From NCBI RefSeq assembly GCF_031846415.1, contig NZ_JAVRHT010000005.1, positions 1 through 64,000 of the forward strand: a DNA stretch of 64,000 nucleotides, given 5' to 3'. This document shows positions 31,270-40,205 of this stretch, piece by piece. A program made the position numbers and the translations under genes. The notes under the pieces are model-generated. The model saw nothing but the letters and a program-made list of their open reading frames with translations, was not told where the DNA came from and did no database searches. Numbering within the stretch: position 1 is the first letter of the stretch; the number at the start of each line of letters is the position of its first letter. Origin of the DNA: Rubrivirga litoralis. Lineage in GTDB: Bacteria; Bacteroidota; Rhodothermia; Rhodothermales; Rubricoccaceae.

Positions 31270-32772
31270 TTACAAAACCGACAGGTTCGCCGCCCCGCCC
31301 GAGGCCGCCCCGCCCGGCCCATCGACCGGGAGCGCCAGCGTGAACGTGGAGCCCTCTCCCACCCCGCTCTCGGCCGTAACGCGTCCCCCGTGCGCCTCGG
31401 CGATCGCGCGGGCGAGGCCCAGCCCCAGCCCGAGCCCCCGCTCGTGGCGCGTCCGTTCGGAGCGGTAGAGCCGGTCCCAGACGCGTTCCAGCTCGTCGGG
31501 GGCGATGCCGGCGCCCGTGTCGCGGACCGCCACCCAGGCCTCCGCCCCGCCCGGACGGCCCGCGTCCCGCCCGGTCGTCACCGTCACGCGGCCGCCCGGC
31601 GGCGTGTACTTGACCGCGTTGTCGACGAGGTTGGCGAGCGCCCGGCGGAGCCGCGCGGCGTCGGCCCGCACCGCACCGCCCCGCCCGAGGTCGGCAGATA
31701 GCGTGACGTTCTTTTCCGACGCCGCGAGCTCGTAGAGGTCGGCCACGTCGCGGGCCAAGCCGTCGAGGTCGACGGGCGCGAGGTCGAGGTGGAGGGCGCC
31801 GCTCTCGGCCTCGGCCACGTCGAGGACCGTGTCGAGCGTGTCCTGGGCCGCCTCCGCCGCCTCGACCACGCGCGCGAGCGCGGCGCGGTACGCTTCGGGC
31901 TCGCGGTCGCGGCGGAGCGCCAGCTCGGCCGTCCCGCGGACGGCCGTGAGCGGCGTGCGGAGGTCGTGGGCCACGTCGTCGAGCGTGTGCCCGAGCCGGT
32001 CCACGAGCGCCTCGACGCGGTCGAGCGTCCGGTTGAACAGGCGGAGCAGGTCGGCCAGCTCGCCCCGCTCGGGCTCGACCGGCGCCCGGCGGCGGACGTC
32101 GCCCGTGTCCGTGATCGCCTCCAGCGTAGCGACGATCCGGCGGACCGGACGGAGCGCGCGCGCGGCCATCACGCCGCCCCCAAGGAGGGCCAGGAGCACG
32201 AGCGGCACGGCGACGACGGGGAACACGCGCGGCAGCGCTTCGAGCGCGTCGTCGCGCTCGTCGGAGCTGAACCCGACCTGGAGCCCGTCGCCCGACGCCA
32301 GCCGCCGCGCGAGCACGTCGAGCGTCTGCCGCTCACGCGCGTTCACGATCACCGCCGGCGTCTGGCCGAGCGGCCCGTCGAGCGCGCCGACGTCGCCGGG
32401 CCGCCAGGCGTCCGGGAGCACGAGCAGGCGGACCGCCCCGCCCCGCCCGGCGATCCGGATCAGGACCTCCTCGCCGCGGTCGTCGGCCTGGAGCCGGGCC
32501 GCGTAGCGGCGGACGCCGTCGACCCCGCCGGCCGCGTACACCCGCTCGACGGCGCCCAGCTGGTCGCGGAGGTAGGCCGCGTCCTGGCGCGCGAGGACGA
32601 ACCCGTAGGCGGCATAAGCCAGCCCCAGCAACACCGCCGCGCTGACGGCGAAGAGCGCCGCGTAGCTCAGCGCGAGGCGGACCCCGAACGGGCTCCGCCA
32701 CCCCGCCCCGCCCGCCCGCGCCGCCGGGCGGGGCGGGGCGGGGAGACCGGCGTCAGGGCGTGCGGAGGACAT
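31270..32772 (-). CDS. sensor histidine kinase of an OmpR-type two-component system
   Basis: A 500-residue inner-membrane kinase. A Pro/Ala N-terminus precedes helix 1 (ALSYAALFAVSAAVLLGLAY, about 33-52), a ~120-residue periplasmic sensor region, and helix 2 (about 187-205). HAMP follows, then the H box VAHDLRTPLTAVRG with phospho-acceptor His269, the N box NLVDNAVKYTPPGG and the G boxes DTGAGIAPDEL and RGLGLGLGLA. The gene overlaps the response regulator gene by 20 bases, so the two are co-translated. ATG at 32772. The signal is unknown; PepSY proteins encoded downstream suggest an envelope or metal stress input. Confidence 0.95.
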   Translation of the reverse strand: MSSARPDAGLPAPPRPAARAGGAGWRSPFGVRLALSYAALFAVSAAVLLGLAYAAYGFVLARQDAAYLRDQLGAVERVYAAGGVDGVRRYAARLQADDRGEEVLIRIAGRGGAVRLLVLPDAWRPGDVGALDGPLGQTPAVIVNARERQTLDVLARRLASGDGLQVGFSSDERDDALEALPRVFPVVAVPLVLLALLGGGVMAARALRPVRRIVATLEAITDTGDVRRRAPVEPERGELADLLRLFNRTLDRVEALVDRLGHTLDDVAHDLRTPLTAVRGTAELALRRDREPEAYRAALARVVEAAEAAQDTLDTVLDVAEAESGALHLDLAPVDLDGLARDVADLYELAASEKNVTLSADLGRGGAVRADAARLRRALANLVDNAVKYTPPGGRVTVTTGRDAGRPGGAEAWVAVRDTGAGIAPDELERVWDRLYRSERTRHERGLGLGLGLARAIAEAHGGRVTAESGVGEGSTFTLALPVDGPGGAASGGAANLSVL

Positions 32773-33427
32773 AGCCGGCGCCGCGGACGGTGTGGATGAG
32801 GGCCGGCTCGAACGGCTCGTCCACCTTCTGCCGGAGCCGGTGCACGAGCACCTCGACGACGTTCGTGCGCGGGTTGAAGTCGAAGTCCCACACGGCCTGG
32901 TGGATGGCCGTCTTCGAGACCACGCGGTCAGCGTTGCGGACGAGGACTTCGAGGAGCGAGAACTCGCGGGGCTGGAGGTCGAGCGCCTCTCCGGCGCGCG
33001 TGGCCTCGCGCGCGAGGAGGTCGAGCGACACCGGCCCGGCCACGAGCCGCGTGGTCTCGGGCGCGCCCGTGCTCCGCCGGACGAGCGCCTGCACGCGGGC
33101 CAGCAGCTCGGCGAACGCGAACGGCTTCGTGAGGTAGTCGTCGCCGCCGGCCTGGAGCCCCCGCACGCGGTCGTCCACCGTCCGCTTCGCGCTCAGGATG
33201 AGGACCGGCGTGGCGACGCCGGAGCCGCGCATCCGCTCGATGAGGCCGAGCCCGTCGAGGCGCGGGAGCATGAGGTCGACGACGGCCGCGTCGTACGGCT
33301 CGTTGACCGTGAGCGCGTACGCTTCCTCGCCGTCCGCCGCGTGGTCGACGGCGTAGCCGGCCTCCTGGAGCCCGGTGCGGACAAAGTCGGCGATGGCGGG
33401 GTCGTCCTCGACCACGAGCACGCGCAT
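32753..33427 (-). CDS. OmpR/PhoB-family response regulator
   Basis: A 224-residue DNA-binding regulator. The receiver domain spans residues 1-120, with acidic pair Glu7-Asp8-Asp9, phospho-acceptor Asp51 and Lys100 in DDYLTKPF. The winged-helix effector domain (about 130-222) ends RTNVVEVLVHRLRQKVD, then IHTVRGAGYVL. It is the first gene of a unit continuing with the kinase and two PepSY genes, which it may activate. The 300 bp upstream (33428-33727) carry GC boxes and a GTACNNN repeat; I saw no clear operator. Confidence 0.96.
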   Translation of the reverse strand: MRVLVVEDDPAIADFVRTGLQEAGYAVDHAADGEEAYALTVNEPYDAAVVDLMLPRLDGLGLIERMRGSGVATPVLILSAKRTVDDRVRGLQAGGDDYLTKPFAFAELLARVQALVRRSTGAPETTRLVAGPVSLDLLAREATRAGEALDLQPREFSLLEVLVRNADRVVSKTAIHQAVWDFDFNPRTNVVEVLVHRLRQKVDEPFEPALIHTVRGAGYVLRTP

Positions 33428-33660
33428 GGAACGTCGGGGTGTGGGGCGGCGGACCGGCCCGGTGTGGGCGGGGCGGGGCAGGCGACCGGGACGCGGCCGC
33501 CCCGCCCGTCTAGCCGGGGGCGGGGAGGTCGACGTCGAGCGACCGGACGTGGGCGTTGACCTGCCCCGCGCACGGGGCGGGGCGGCGAAAACGGAGCAAG
33601 GGCGGGGCGGTCCAACGCCGGCGGCCGGGCGGGGTTTGCCGCCCCGCCCCGCCCACTGGG

Positions 33661-33720
33661 GCACCGGGTACGCAGCCCGGGAAGCCTACCGAGGAAAACC
33701 GTACCCCGTACCCCGTACCT
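33661..33720. repeat. 7-bp-periodic GTACNNN element
   Basis: GTACCCC, GTACCCC, GTACC stand in tandem at 33701-33719. A degenerate inverse, CACCGGGTACG, at 33662-33672 could pair with it across a roughly 30-nt loop. It lies at the 3' end of the minus-strand porin gene (stop at 33728), the same position as the 43988-44035 and 22263-22340 elements relative to their genes. Confidence 0.75.
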
Positions 33721-33727
33721 CCCCGCC

Positions 33728-34894
33728 CTACAGGTCGATCTGGACGCGGCCCACGACGAGCGTCTCGTCGGGCGGGCCGGCGGCGTCGCCGAACCCGTCG
33801 AGCGCCGTCCGCTCGACCGTCACGCCGAGCCGCACGGCGGCGACCGGCGACCAGTGGGCGGCCAGCGCCCAGGCCAGCGCCCGCTGCGCGCGCTCGGCCG
33901 CCGCGAGCGGGGCGGCGTCGGGGTCGACGTGCAGGCCGTGGACGCGGGCCGACACCTCGACGGCGCCCGCCCCGCCCGCCGTGAGGGACCGCCGCGGCAC
34001 GGGCCGCTCGGCGCCCTGCGGCTCGCCCACGAGCACGACCGAGGCCGCCGCCTGCCACGCCCGGTGCGCGACCGTCACGTCGCCGCCGCCCGGCCCGGCC
34101 AGCCGGTGCCGCGCGAGCGTCCACTCGCCGAGCACGTAGAGCGGCCCCACGTCGAGCGTCGCCTGCGGCGCGAGGCGGAGGCGCGCGCCGTCAGCGCGGA
34201 CGCCCGGGGCGTAGTCGAAAAAGGTCCGGTCGCCCGACGTCTCGTAGTCGGCGAGGTCGTCCTCGTCGTCCGTGCCCCGCTCGGTCCCGGCCGCCACGGC
34301 GACGCCCACGCCCAGGCCGTCGAGCGGGCCGCCCGGCCGCGCGAACACGCGGGCCGCCGCGTCCGGGCCGGCGCCCCACGCGCGGTTCGCGCTTGACCCG
34401 TCGGGGACCCCGTTGAACAGGCCGGCCTGCGCCTCGACGTGCTCCGCCTCCCACGTCAGCATCGCGCCCAGGTCGCGGCGCGGCGAGAGCGCCGTCGGGA
34501 GCGCGCGCTCGGCGAACCGGAGGTCGGACGACGACAAGAGCGACTCGTACCCGACCGGCGTCTTGAACCGGCCGACCTGGGCCTCCACCCCGCCCCCCAG
34601 CGCCGCCCCCACGTAGCCATCGAGGATCTCGACTTCGCCCTCGCCGAAGCCCGGCTCCAGGACCACCCGGTACCGCCCGTCGATCTCGGCGGCGAGCTCG
34701 AACCGCGCGCGGCGGAGGAGGAAGCCCGGCGACCCGCCCGTGGGTCCGCCGGGGAACGCGCGGACGTCGGCGTGGATCTTGGGCTCGACGGTGACCACGA
34801 CGCGCCCGTCGGACGAGGCGAACCCCACCCCGCCCGACTGCGCGAGCGCGGGCGGGGCGGCGAGGCAGAGCGCGACGAGAAAGGAGCGGAGCAC
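33728..34894 (-). CDS. phosphate-selective porin O/P-like outer-membrane protein
   Basis: A 388-residue exported barrel protein with signal peptide VLRSFLVALCLAAPPALAQ. Early strands VRAFPGGPTGGSPGFLLRRARFELAAEIDGRYRVVLEPGFG match the OprO/OprP family, including the RRARFE and FKTPVGYESL segments. A terminal barrel strand, ETLVVGRVQIDL, ends the protein. OprP-type porins pass phosphate or pyrophosphate, but specificity cannot be read from sequence alone. The GTG at 34894 was chosen over an in-frame GTG twelve codons earlier because it puts the signal peptide at the N-terminus and follows the box ACTCCGCCC directly. Confidence 0.8.
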   Translation of the reverse strand: MLRSFLVALCLAAPPALAQSGGVGFASSDGRVVVTVEPKIHADVRAFPGGPTGGSPGFLLRRARFELAAEIDGRYRVVLEPGFGEGEVEILDGYVGAALGGGVEAQVGRFKTPVGYESLLSSSDLRFAERALPTALSPRRDLGAMLTWEAEHVEAQAGLFNGVPDGSSANRAWGAGPDAAARVFARPGGPLDGLGVGVAVAAGTERGTDDEDDLADYETSGDRTFFDYAPGVRADGARLRLAPQATLDVGPLYVLGEWTLARHRLAGPGGGDVTVAHRAWQAAASVVLVGEPQGAERPVPRRSLTAGGAGAVEVSARVHGLHVDPDAAPLAAAERAQRALAWALAAHWSPVAAVRLGVTVERTALDGFGDAAGPPDETLVVGRVQIDL

Positions 34895-34936
34895 GGGCGG
34901 AGTGGGATGTGGGCGGGGCGGGATCGCCACGCGGTG

Positions 34937-35716
34937 TCAGAGCAGGAGCAAGAGGCCGGCGTAAGCGACCGCGCCCAGGAGGAGCGCGCTGAACCGGCTT
35001 TTCCGCTCTTCCGGGAGCTCCTCCTTGAGCACGTTGAGGATCACCCCGCCCCCGAGGAAGGCCGTGATGCCGGCGATCGCCAGTTCGGACACCTCGAACG
35101 CCGCCCCCAGCGCCCACCCCGCCAGCACGGACGCGACCAGCACCCACCGCCCCACGCGCTCCCACGACCGCTGGTAGTCGGTGCGGAGGCCGTAGTCGGT
35201 CACGACAAAGTGGAGCGCCATCGCGACCGCGAAGACCGCCAGCCCGAGCGCCCCCGGCTCCTCGCGGTGGACGAGGAGGTAGCCGATGATGGCGTTGTAG
35301 AGCGCGAACGAGCCCAGGTGCACCCAGAACCCCGCCCCGCCCGCCGTCCCGTTCCCCGACGCCGACGCCGCTCGGCTCGGCGCGTCCTCGTCTCCGGCCG
35401 CCTCGCCCTCGCCGCGGTGGAGGCCGCCCGACTTTTTCGCCAGCCGCTCGGCGCCGTAAAACACGAGCAGGCCTGCCAGCGCGAGCAGGTACACCTCCTG
35501 CTCGAACATCCCGAACAGCCCGCCGCTCCGGGCCGAGGCCGCCGACTGCCCCTCGGCCAGCTCGGGCATGAGGTGCACGAACACGTAGGCGACCGACACC
35601 CCGCCCGCCCCGCTCAGCCACCGGCTCCGCGGCGTGCCGTCGAGGAACCGGAGCCGGGCCGCCACGAGGTGGACGCCGGCCAGCACGAGGGCGGCGACCA
35701 AGGCGAGGCCGATCAC
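34937..35716 (-). CDS. ZIP-like membrane protein
   Basis: A 259-residue protein with about seven helices. AYVFVHLMPELAEG (about 44-57) places a His/Glu pair in a helix as in ZIP metal transporters, and GGGVILNVLKEELPEE near the C-terminus is a recurrent motif of a ZIP-related branch. A long hydrophilic, Gly/Ser/Ala-rich loop (about 100-130) separates the halves. The HxxxE metal site of true ZIP proteins is only partly preserved, so transport of zinc or iron is unproven. It starts at GTG and lies 42 bp before the porin gene on the same strand. Confidence 0.65.
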   Translation of the reverse strand: MIGLALVAALVLAGVHLVAARLRFLDGTPRSRWLSGAGGVSVAYVFVHLMPELAEGQSAASARSGGLFGMFEQEVYLLALAGLLVFYGAERLAKKSGGLHRGEGEAAGDEDAPSRAASASGNGTAGGAGFWVHLGSFALYNAIIGYLLVHREEPGALGLAVFAVAMALHFVVTDYGLRTDYQRSWERVGRWVLVASVLAGWALGAAFEVSELAIAGITAFLGGGVILNVLKEELPEERKSRFSALLLGAVAYAGLLLLL

Positions 35717-35860
35717 GACGCGGCCCCTGGGCTCGGCGGGAGCGCGCGCGGCGCGGCGGGCCGGGGCTCGGCGGCAGGCGGAGTCAACGGGGGCACGTCC
35801 AGACGGGCGGCGGGGCGGGGCGGCGAGCGCCCAAGCTAGCCCCCGCCCCGCCCCAGCGGC

Positions 35861-36286
35861 TCAGGCCGTCGCCGGTCGCCGCGTGCAGTACCACCCGAGA
35901 AAGGCCCCCCAGATCACCACGTTGAAGAACAGGGAGAGCCCGAGCCCCCGCACGTCGCCGCCGAGAAAGATCGGCGTGCCCGTCGCCGGCGCCACGACGA
36001 CCCAGAACCACAGCGTCGGGAGCACCGCGAACGCCATGCCCTTCCAGACGGCCGAGCGCGGGACGAGCCACGCGTAGATCAGCCCCCAGACCCCGCCGCT
36101 GAGCGCGAACAGGACGGCTCCGAGCACGTGGTCGAGCGCGCCGTGCGTCCCGAACGCCGTGCGGTAGGTCCCCACGAACCCGGGCGCGCCGCCCCACCCG
36201 GCCGCCCACTGGGCGTAGACCAGGGCGGCGAGGACGAGCGCGCCGAGCGCGCCGGCGACGAAGCCGGTCTGGAAGCGGGAGGGCAT
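35861..36286 (-). CDS. small polytopic membrane protein, unknown function
   Basis: A 141-residue protein with four predicted helices: TGFVAGALGALVLAALVYAQW, DHVLGAVLFALSGGVWGLIYAW, MAFAVLPTLWFWVVVAP and LSLFFNVVIWGAFLGWYC. Trp-rich, without charged motifs that would reveal a function. The ATG abuts CCACCCCGCCC. It begins 11 bp after the stop of the DUF3124 lipoprotein gene, so the two are likely co-transcribed. Family not recognised. Confidence 0.75.
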   Translation of the reverse strand: MPSRFQTGFVAGALGALVLAALVYAQWAAGWGGAPGFVGTYRTAFGTHGALDHVLGAVLFALSGGVWGLIYAWLVPRSAVWKGMAFAVLPTLWFWVVVAPATGTPIFLGGDVRGLGLSLFFNVVIWGAFLGWYCTRRPATA

Positions 36287-36297
36287 GGGCGGGGTGG

Positions 36298-36915
36298 CTA
36301 GGGGAGGTCGGGCGGGGCGGCCGCCCCGCCCAGCGAGCGGACCACCCGGCCCCGGGTGAGGAGCGAGATGCCCTGGTTCTGCGCCGTCGACACCATGACG
36401 GCCTCGACGATCGGCGGGCTCACCTCGGCCGCCGCCTCCCACTCCACCAGGAAGGTGGCGCCCACGCCGCCCGTCCGGTCGCGGGCCTCGACCACGAACG
36501 CCTCCGACGACAGCGGGCCGAGCTGGAACGGCCGCTCGGCGTAGCCCCGAACGCGCCGGCCGCCGGAGTCGTAGTACCCCACCGACGCCACGGTGATCGC
36601 GCGCTCGGGGTCCGTGTTGCGGACGCTGAGCGTGGTCGTGAGGTCGAGCTCGCGCGTGCCGTCCTGGTGGAAGATGTGGGAGTAGGCCGGGACGTAGACC
36701 GTCTGCCCGACGACCGCCTCGCCCCCGACCACCCTGCCCGCCTCGGCCGCCCCGCCCGGGACGTCAGGCGCGGCCGCCCCGCCCTCGGCCGCACGGCCCT
36801 CCTCCACCCCGCCCACGGCCGCCCCGCCCGCAGGCGGCGGCCCGTCGGGGGCGCACCCGGCGGCGACGGCGACGGCGAGGGCCACGGCAAAGCGGGCGGG
36901 GCGGGAGCGGAGCAC
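36298..36915 (-). CDS. DUF3124 lipoprotein
   Basis: A 205-residue lipoprotein with lipobox AAGC (Cys21), a long Ala/Gly/Glu-rich linker, then a DUF3124 domain (about 70-200): TVYVPAYSHIFHQDG, LTTTLSVRNTDPERAITVASVGYYDSGG, VEARDRTGGVGATFLVEW and AVMVSTAQNQGISLLTRGR are all family signatures. DUF3124 has no known function; it is an envelope protein of beta-sandwich type. The GTG start follows CCCCCCCGCCC directly. The small membrane protein gene follows 11 bp after its stop. Confidence 0.85.
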   Translation of the reverse strand: MLRSRPARFAVALAVAVAAGCAPDGPPPAGGAAVGGVEEGRAAEGGAAAPDVPGGAAEAGRVVGGEAVVGQTVYVPAYSHIFHQDGTRELDLTTTLSVRNTDPERAITVASVGYYDSGGRRVRGYAERPFQLGPLSSEAFVVEARDRTGGVGATFLVEWEAAAEVSPPIVEAVMVSTAQNQGISLLTRGRVVRSLGGAAAPPDLP

Positions 36916-36944
36916 GGGCGGGGGGGCGGGGTGGAACGCGGGCG

Positions 36945-38135
36945 TCAGGACGCGGCCTCAGGCACGGCCGCCGCCGGCCGCGCCTCCACGGGCGGCGGGT
37001 CGTCGGGCAGCGCGTCCGTCTCGTGGAGCACGAGGCGCCCGTCGTCGGTCTTCGACAGCTCGATCTGGAGCGTGCGCAGCCCGAGCAGGTCGTAGCTGTA
37101 CAGCTCGCGGACCAAGACGATCAGGCACGCCAGCAGCGGGACGGCCAGGAGCAGCCCCAGCGCCCCGAACGCCAGCGTCACGACAAGCTGGAACAGGAGC
37201 ACCACGCCCGCCGGGATCGCCAGCTGCGACTTTACGATGGACGGCGTGAGCACGTTGCTCTCGAGAAGCTGGATGGCGAGGTAGGCCGCGACGTACAGGA
37301 ACACCCGCGACGGGTCGCCGCTGGCCAGCGCGAACACCACGATGGGCACGACCGGCAGAATCGACCCGATGTTGGGGATGAACGTGGCGATGCCGGCGAA
37401 GACGGCGACGACGAGCGCGCCCGGCATCCCCAGGATCAGCCCCAGCACCACCCAGACGAGCGTCGTCGTGATCGCGATCGAGAGCGAGAGCGCCGTGATC
37501 CACGTCCGCACCGTGCTGTAGAGCTCGTTCCAGAGGAACACGACGCGGGCGTGGGCGCGCTCGGGGAACAGGTAGAGGCTGCCCCGGACGTACGTCCGGG
37601 GGTCGGTGATGAAAAAGAGCGAGACGAAGATGACGATGCCCAGGTGCACGAGCGCGGCCACGAGCGTGCTCACGCCGCCGAGCACGACCGGGGCCACGGC
37701 CAGGCTGCCCTCGACGACGCGGCGGAGGAGCGCCTGCGCCCGCTCGGTCGACAGCTCCGCGGTGCCGTCGAGCGGCGGGAGCGCCTCGTACCAGAACTCG
37801 CCCTGAGTCCGAAGGTCCGCGTACACGTCCGACAGCCCGCCGATGGCCGCCGGAAGACCGCCGACGAGGTCGCCCAGCCCGCTGAGCAGGCGCGGCAGCA
37901 CGAGCAGCAGGAGCGCGACGGCCACGACGCCCATCCCCAGGGCCGAGATGGCGATCGCCCAGCCGCGCGGGAGCCCCACCCGCCGGAGCCACCCCGCCGG
38001 GATGCTGATGCCGACGGCGAGCACGGCCGCGGCGAACCCGTAGAGCAGCGTGTCGCGCGCCGTCCACAACCCGACGACGACGACGACGGCGACGAAGCCG
38101 ATGAGCACGCGCTGGACGAAACGGCCGAGGGTCAT
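36945..38135 (-). CDS. AI-2E family transporter (PerM/YdiK-like)
   Basis: A 396-residue inner-membrane protein with about eight helices: N-terminal pair (VLIGFVAVVVVVGLWTARD onward), a soluble central loop (about 100-150), then LVHLGIVIFVSLFFITDP, the conserved segment IATFIPNIGSILPVVPIV and AIQLLESNVLTPSIVKSQLAI, the last two being family hallmarks. Some relatives export autoinducer-2, others move sodium or protons; substrate unassigned here. The acidic/Pro-rich C-terminal tail (about 355-396) is cytoplasmic. The ATG at 38135 abuts CCACCCCGCCC. Confidence 0.9.
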   Translation of the reverse strand: MTLGRFVQRVLIGFVAVVVVVGLWTARDTLLYGFAAAVLAVGISIPAGWLRRVGLPRGWAIAISALGMGVVAVALLLLVLPRLLSGLGDLVGGLPAAIGGLSDVYADLRTQGEFWYEALPPLDGTAELSTERAQALLRRVVEGSLAVAPVVLGGVSTLVAALVHLGIVIFVSLFFITDPRTYVRGSLYLFPERAHARVVFLWNELYSTVRTWITALSLSIAITTTLVWVVLGLILGMPGALVVAVFAGIATFIPNIGSILPVVPIVVFALASGDPSRVFLYVAAYLAIQLLESNVLTPSIVKSQLAIPAGVVLLFQLVVTLAFGALGLLLAVPLLACLIVLVRELYSYDLLGLRTLQIELSKTDDGRLVLHETDALPDDPPPVEARPAAAVPEAAS

Positions 38136-38270
38136 GGGCGGGGTGGCGTCGGGGAGCGGCACGCGGGCGGGGCGGGAAAGGGAGAGCGGGCCGAGGCCCC
38201 GGCCCGCGGCCGCATCCTACGGACAGCGGAGCCCCGCGCGCACGCCGCCTCCACCCCGCCCCGCTCGCCA

Positions 38271-38294
38271 CCCCGCCCGCGCACTCGGGCGGGG
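38271..38294. terminator. paired GC-box stem-loop after MFS gene
   Basis: CCCCGCCCG (38271-38279) and CGGGCGGGG (38286-38294) form a perfect 9-bp stem with a 6-nt loop, 7 bp beyond the stop of the minus-strand MFS gene (stop at 38302). Confidence 0.55.
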
Positions 38295-38301
38295 CGGCGC
38301 C

Positions 38302-39573
38302 TCACGGGCCGGGCGCGTCCGCGCGGCGGACCTGCTCGTCGCGCGCCGCCGGCAGCCCGACGGCCACCTTGACGACGAGCACGACGACGAGCGAGAGGAG
38401 CGGGACCGTCCACCCGCCGGTCAGGTCGTGGAGCCCGCCGAAAAGCGCCGGCCCGACGGCCGCCACGAGGTAGCCGACCGACTGCGCCATGCCCGACAGC
38501 TCGGCCGCCGTCTCGGGCGTGTCGGCGCGGATCGCGAGGAACAGGAGCGAGAGCCCGAACGAGCCGCCCAGCACGAACCCCAGGAGCCCGACCCACACGC
38601 CCACGAGCGTCGTCCCCGCGAACAGCAGCCCGGCGAGCGCGACGGCCTCCAGCACGGCGAGCGTCCAGATGATCGGGCGCTGGTCGCGCATCCGCCCCGC
38701 CCACAGCGGCGCGACGGCCGAGCCCGCGATGCCGGCCGCCTGCGAGAGCGCGAGCATCCACCCCGCCTCCTCCGCGTTCAGCCCGCGGCTCTGGAGGAGG
38801 TCCGGGAGCCACGCGAGGATCACGTAGAAGGCCAGCGACTGAAGGCCCATGAACAGGGCCACGGCCCACGCGAGCCGCGAGCGTCCCAGGTCGCGGAGCG
38901 AGTCGAGGACCGTCCCGCGCCGGGCCGTCCGCGTCCGGCGGCGGAGCTGGGGCGCCCACACGGCGAGCGCGGCGGCGGCCAAGAGCGCCCATGCCCCCAA
39001 CGCCCCGCGCCACCCGACGGCCGCCGCCAGCGGCACGCTCACGCCGGCCGCGACGGTCGCGCCCATCCCCATCGCGCTCGAATACAGACTCGTCATCGGG
39101 CCGGAGCGGTCGGAAAAGTCGCGCTTGACGAGGGCGGGGAGGAGCACGTTGCCCAGCGCGATGCCCACGCCCAGGACCACGGTCCCCGCGAACAGGAGCG
39201 CCACCGACGGCACCGCGCGGACCGCCACCCCGCCCCCGATGAGCACGAGCGCGAGCCCGATCGCGCCCTCCATCCCCAGCCGCCGCGTCACGACGGGCGT
39301 GAACGCCGAGACGACGCCGAAGGCGAGCAACGGGAGCGTCGTGAGCAGCCCGAGCGCCGTGTTCGACAGCCCGGTCGCGAGCCGGATGTCGGCGACCAGC
39401 GGCCCGACGCCCGCCAGCGCCGGCCGGAGGTTGAGGGCGACCAGCACGATGCCGGCCACGAGCAGCGCCCGCCCCGACGGGGGGACCGGCGCGGGCGGGG
39501 CGGCGGCGGACGGCGTGGCGGCGGGCGGGGCGGTGGCGAGCGGGGCGGGCACGGGCGGCGGGTCAGGGGTCAC
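38302..39573 (-). CDS. MFS transporter, CynX/NimT-like
   Basis: A major facilitator of 423 residues with twelve helices. ALLVAGIVLVALNLRPALAGVGPLV (first helix) is typical of the CynX/NimT (cyanate/nitroimidazole) group. SLYSSAMGMGATVAAGVSVPLA fits helix 5, and AGIAGSAVAPLWAGRMRDQRPI the second half. The cytoplasmic N-terminus is Pro/Ala-rich. Starts at GTG 39573 or, less likely, at GTG 39552 (seven codons in); both follow C-rich boxes. Substrate unknown. The stop of the preceding TRIC gene is 27 bp upstream, suggesting one message. Confidence 0.88.
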   Translation of the reverse strand: MTPDPPPVPAPLATAPPAATPSAAAPPAPVPPSGRALLVAGIVLVALNLRPALAGVGPLVADIRLATGLSNTALGLLTTLPLLAFGVVSAFTPVVTRRLGMEGAIGLALVLIGGGVAVRAVPSVALLFAGTVVLGVGIALGNVLLPALVKRDFSDRSGPMTSLYSSAMGMGATVAAGVSVPLAAAVGWRGALGAWALLAAAALAVWAPQLRRRTRTARRGTVLDSLRDLGRSRLAWAVALFMGLQSLAFYVILAWLPDLLQSRGLNAEEAGWMLALSQAAGIAGSAVAPLWAGRMRDQRPIIWTLAVLEAVALAGLLFAGTTLVGVWVGLLGFVLGGSFGLSLLFLAIRADTPETAAELSGMAQSVGYLVAAVGPALFGGLHDLTGGWTVPLLSLVVVLVVKVAVGLPAARDEQVRRADAPGP

Positions 39574-39599
39574 AGGCGGCGGAGGTCGGGGAGCGGGCG

Positions 39600-40205
39600 C
39601 TACGAGACGCCCGCCGGGCGCGGAAGTCTCAGCCCCCGCCACATCGCCAGCAGGCGGAGCCCGGTCGCGACGGCGGCGGCGGCCCCGAGCCCGACCTCGG
39701 ACGCGATGCCCAGCGCCGCCCCGCCCGCGTACACCGCCCCGCCCGCGAGCGCGGCCGTCGCGTAGAGGTCGTGCCGCAGGACGGACGGCACTTCGAGGAC
39801 CAGCACGTCGCGGATGACGCCCCCGCCCGTCGCCGTGAGCCCGCCCATCAAGATCACGCCGAGCGGGCCGAGCCCGAACGCCGCGCCCTTGGCCGCCCCC
39901 ATCGCCGCGAACACGCCCAGGCCGACAGCGTCGGCAAGCTGGACGGCCGGGCGGAGCCGGACGAGCGTGGCCGCCGCCGCCGCCGCGAGCGCCGCGCCGG
40001 CCAGGCACACCACGAGGTACCGCTCGTCGACGAGCGCCGCGGGCGGGGTGGCGCCCAGGAGCACGTCGCGGACGAGCCCGCCCCCGACGCCCGTCGCCAC
40101 GGCGACCACGGCCACGCCCAACAGGTCGAGCCGGTGCTGGACGCCGCGGAGCGCGCCGGAGGCGGCAAACACGAACGTGCCGACAAAGTCGAGGACGGTG
40201 AGCAT
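39600..40205 (-). CDS. TRIC/UPF0126 family membrane protein
   Basis: A 201-residue protein with seven helices arranged as a 3+3+1 internal repeat. DFVGTFVFAASGALRGVQHRLDLLGVAVVAVATGVGGGLVRDVLLG and GGLTATGGGVIRDVLV are the two conserved repeats; the GGG-RD core in each is the family signature. Bacterial TRIC homologues form trimeric cation channels. The ATG directly abuts CCGCCCCGCCC. It lies upstream of the MFS gene in an apparent two-gene unit, and a heptamer-repeat hairpin (40250-40317) lies just upstream of its start. Confidence 0.92.
   Translation of the reverse strand: MLTVLDFVGTFVFAASGALRGVQHRLDLLGVAVVAVATGVGGGLVRDVLLGATPPAALVDERYLVVCLAGAALAAAAAATLVRLRPAVQLADAVGLGVFAAMGAAKGAAFGLGPLGVILMGGLTATGGGVIRDVLVLEVPSVLRHDLYATAALAGGAVYAGGAALGIASEVGLGAAAAVATGLRLLAMWRGLRLPRPAGVS

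Noticed and set aside
35717..35860. Possible small gene in the gap between the ZIP-like and membrane protein genes
   Set aside because: Only GC boxes in inverted arrangement are present; no start codon opens a sensible frame.
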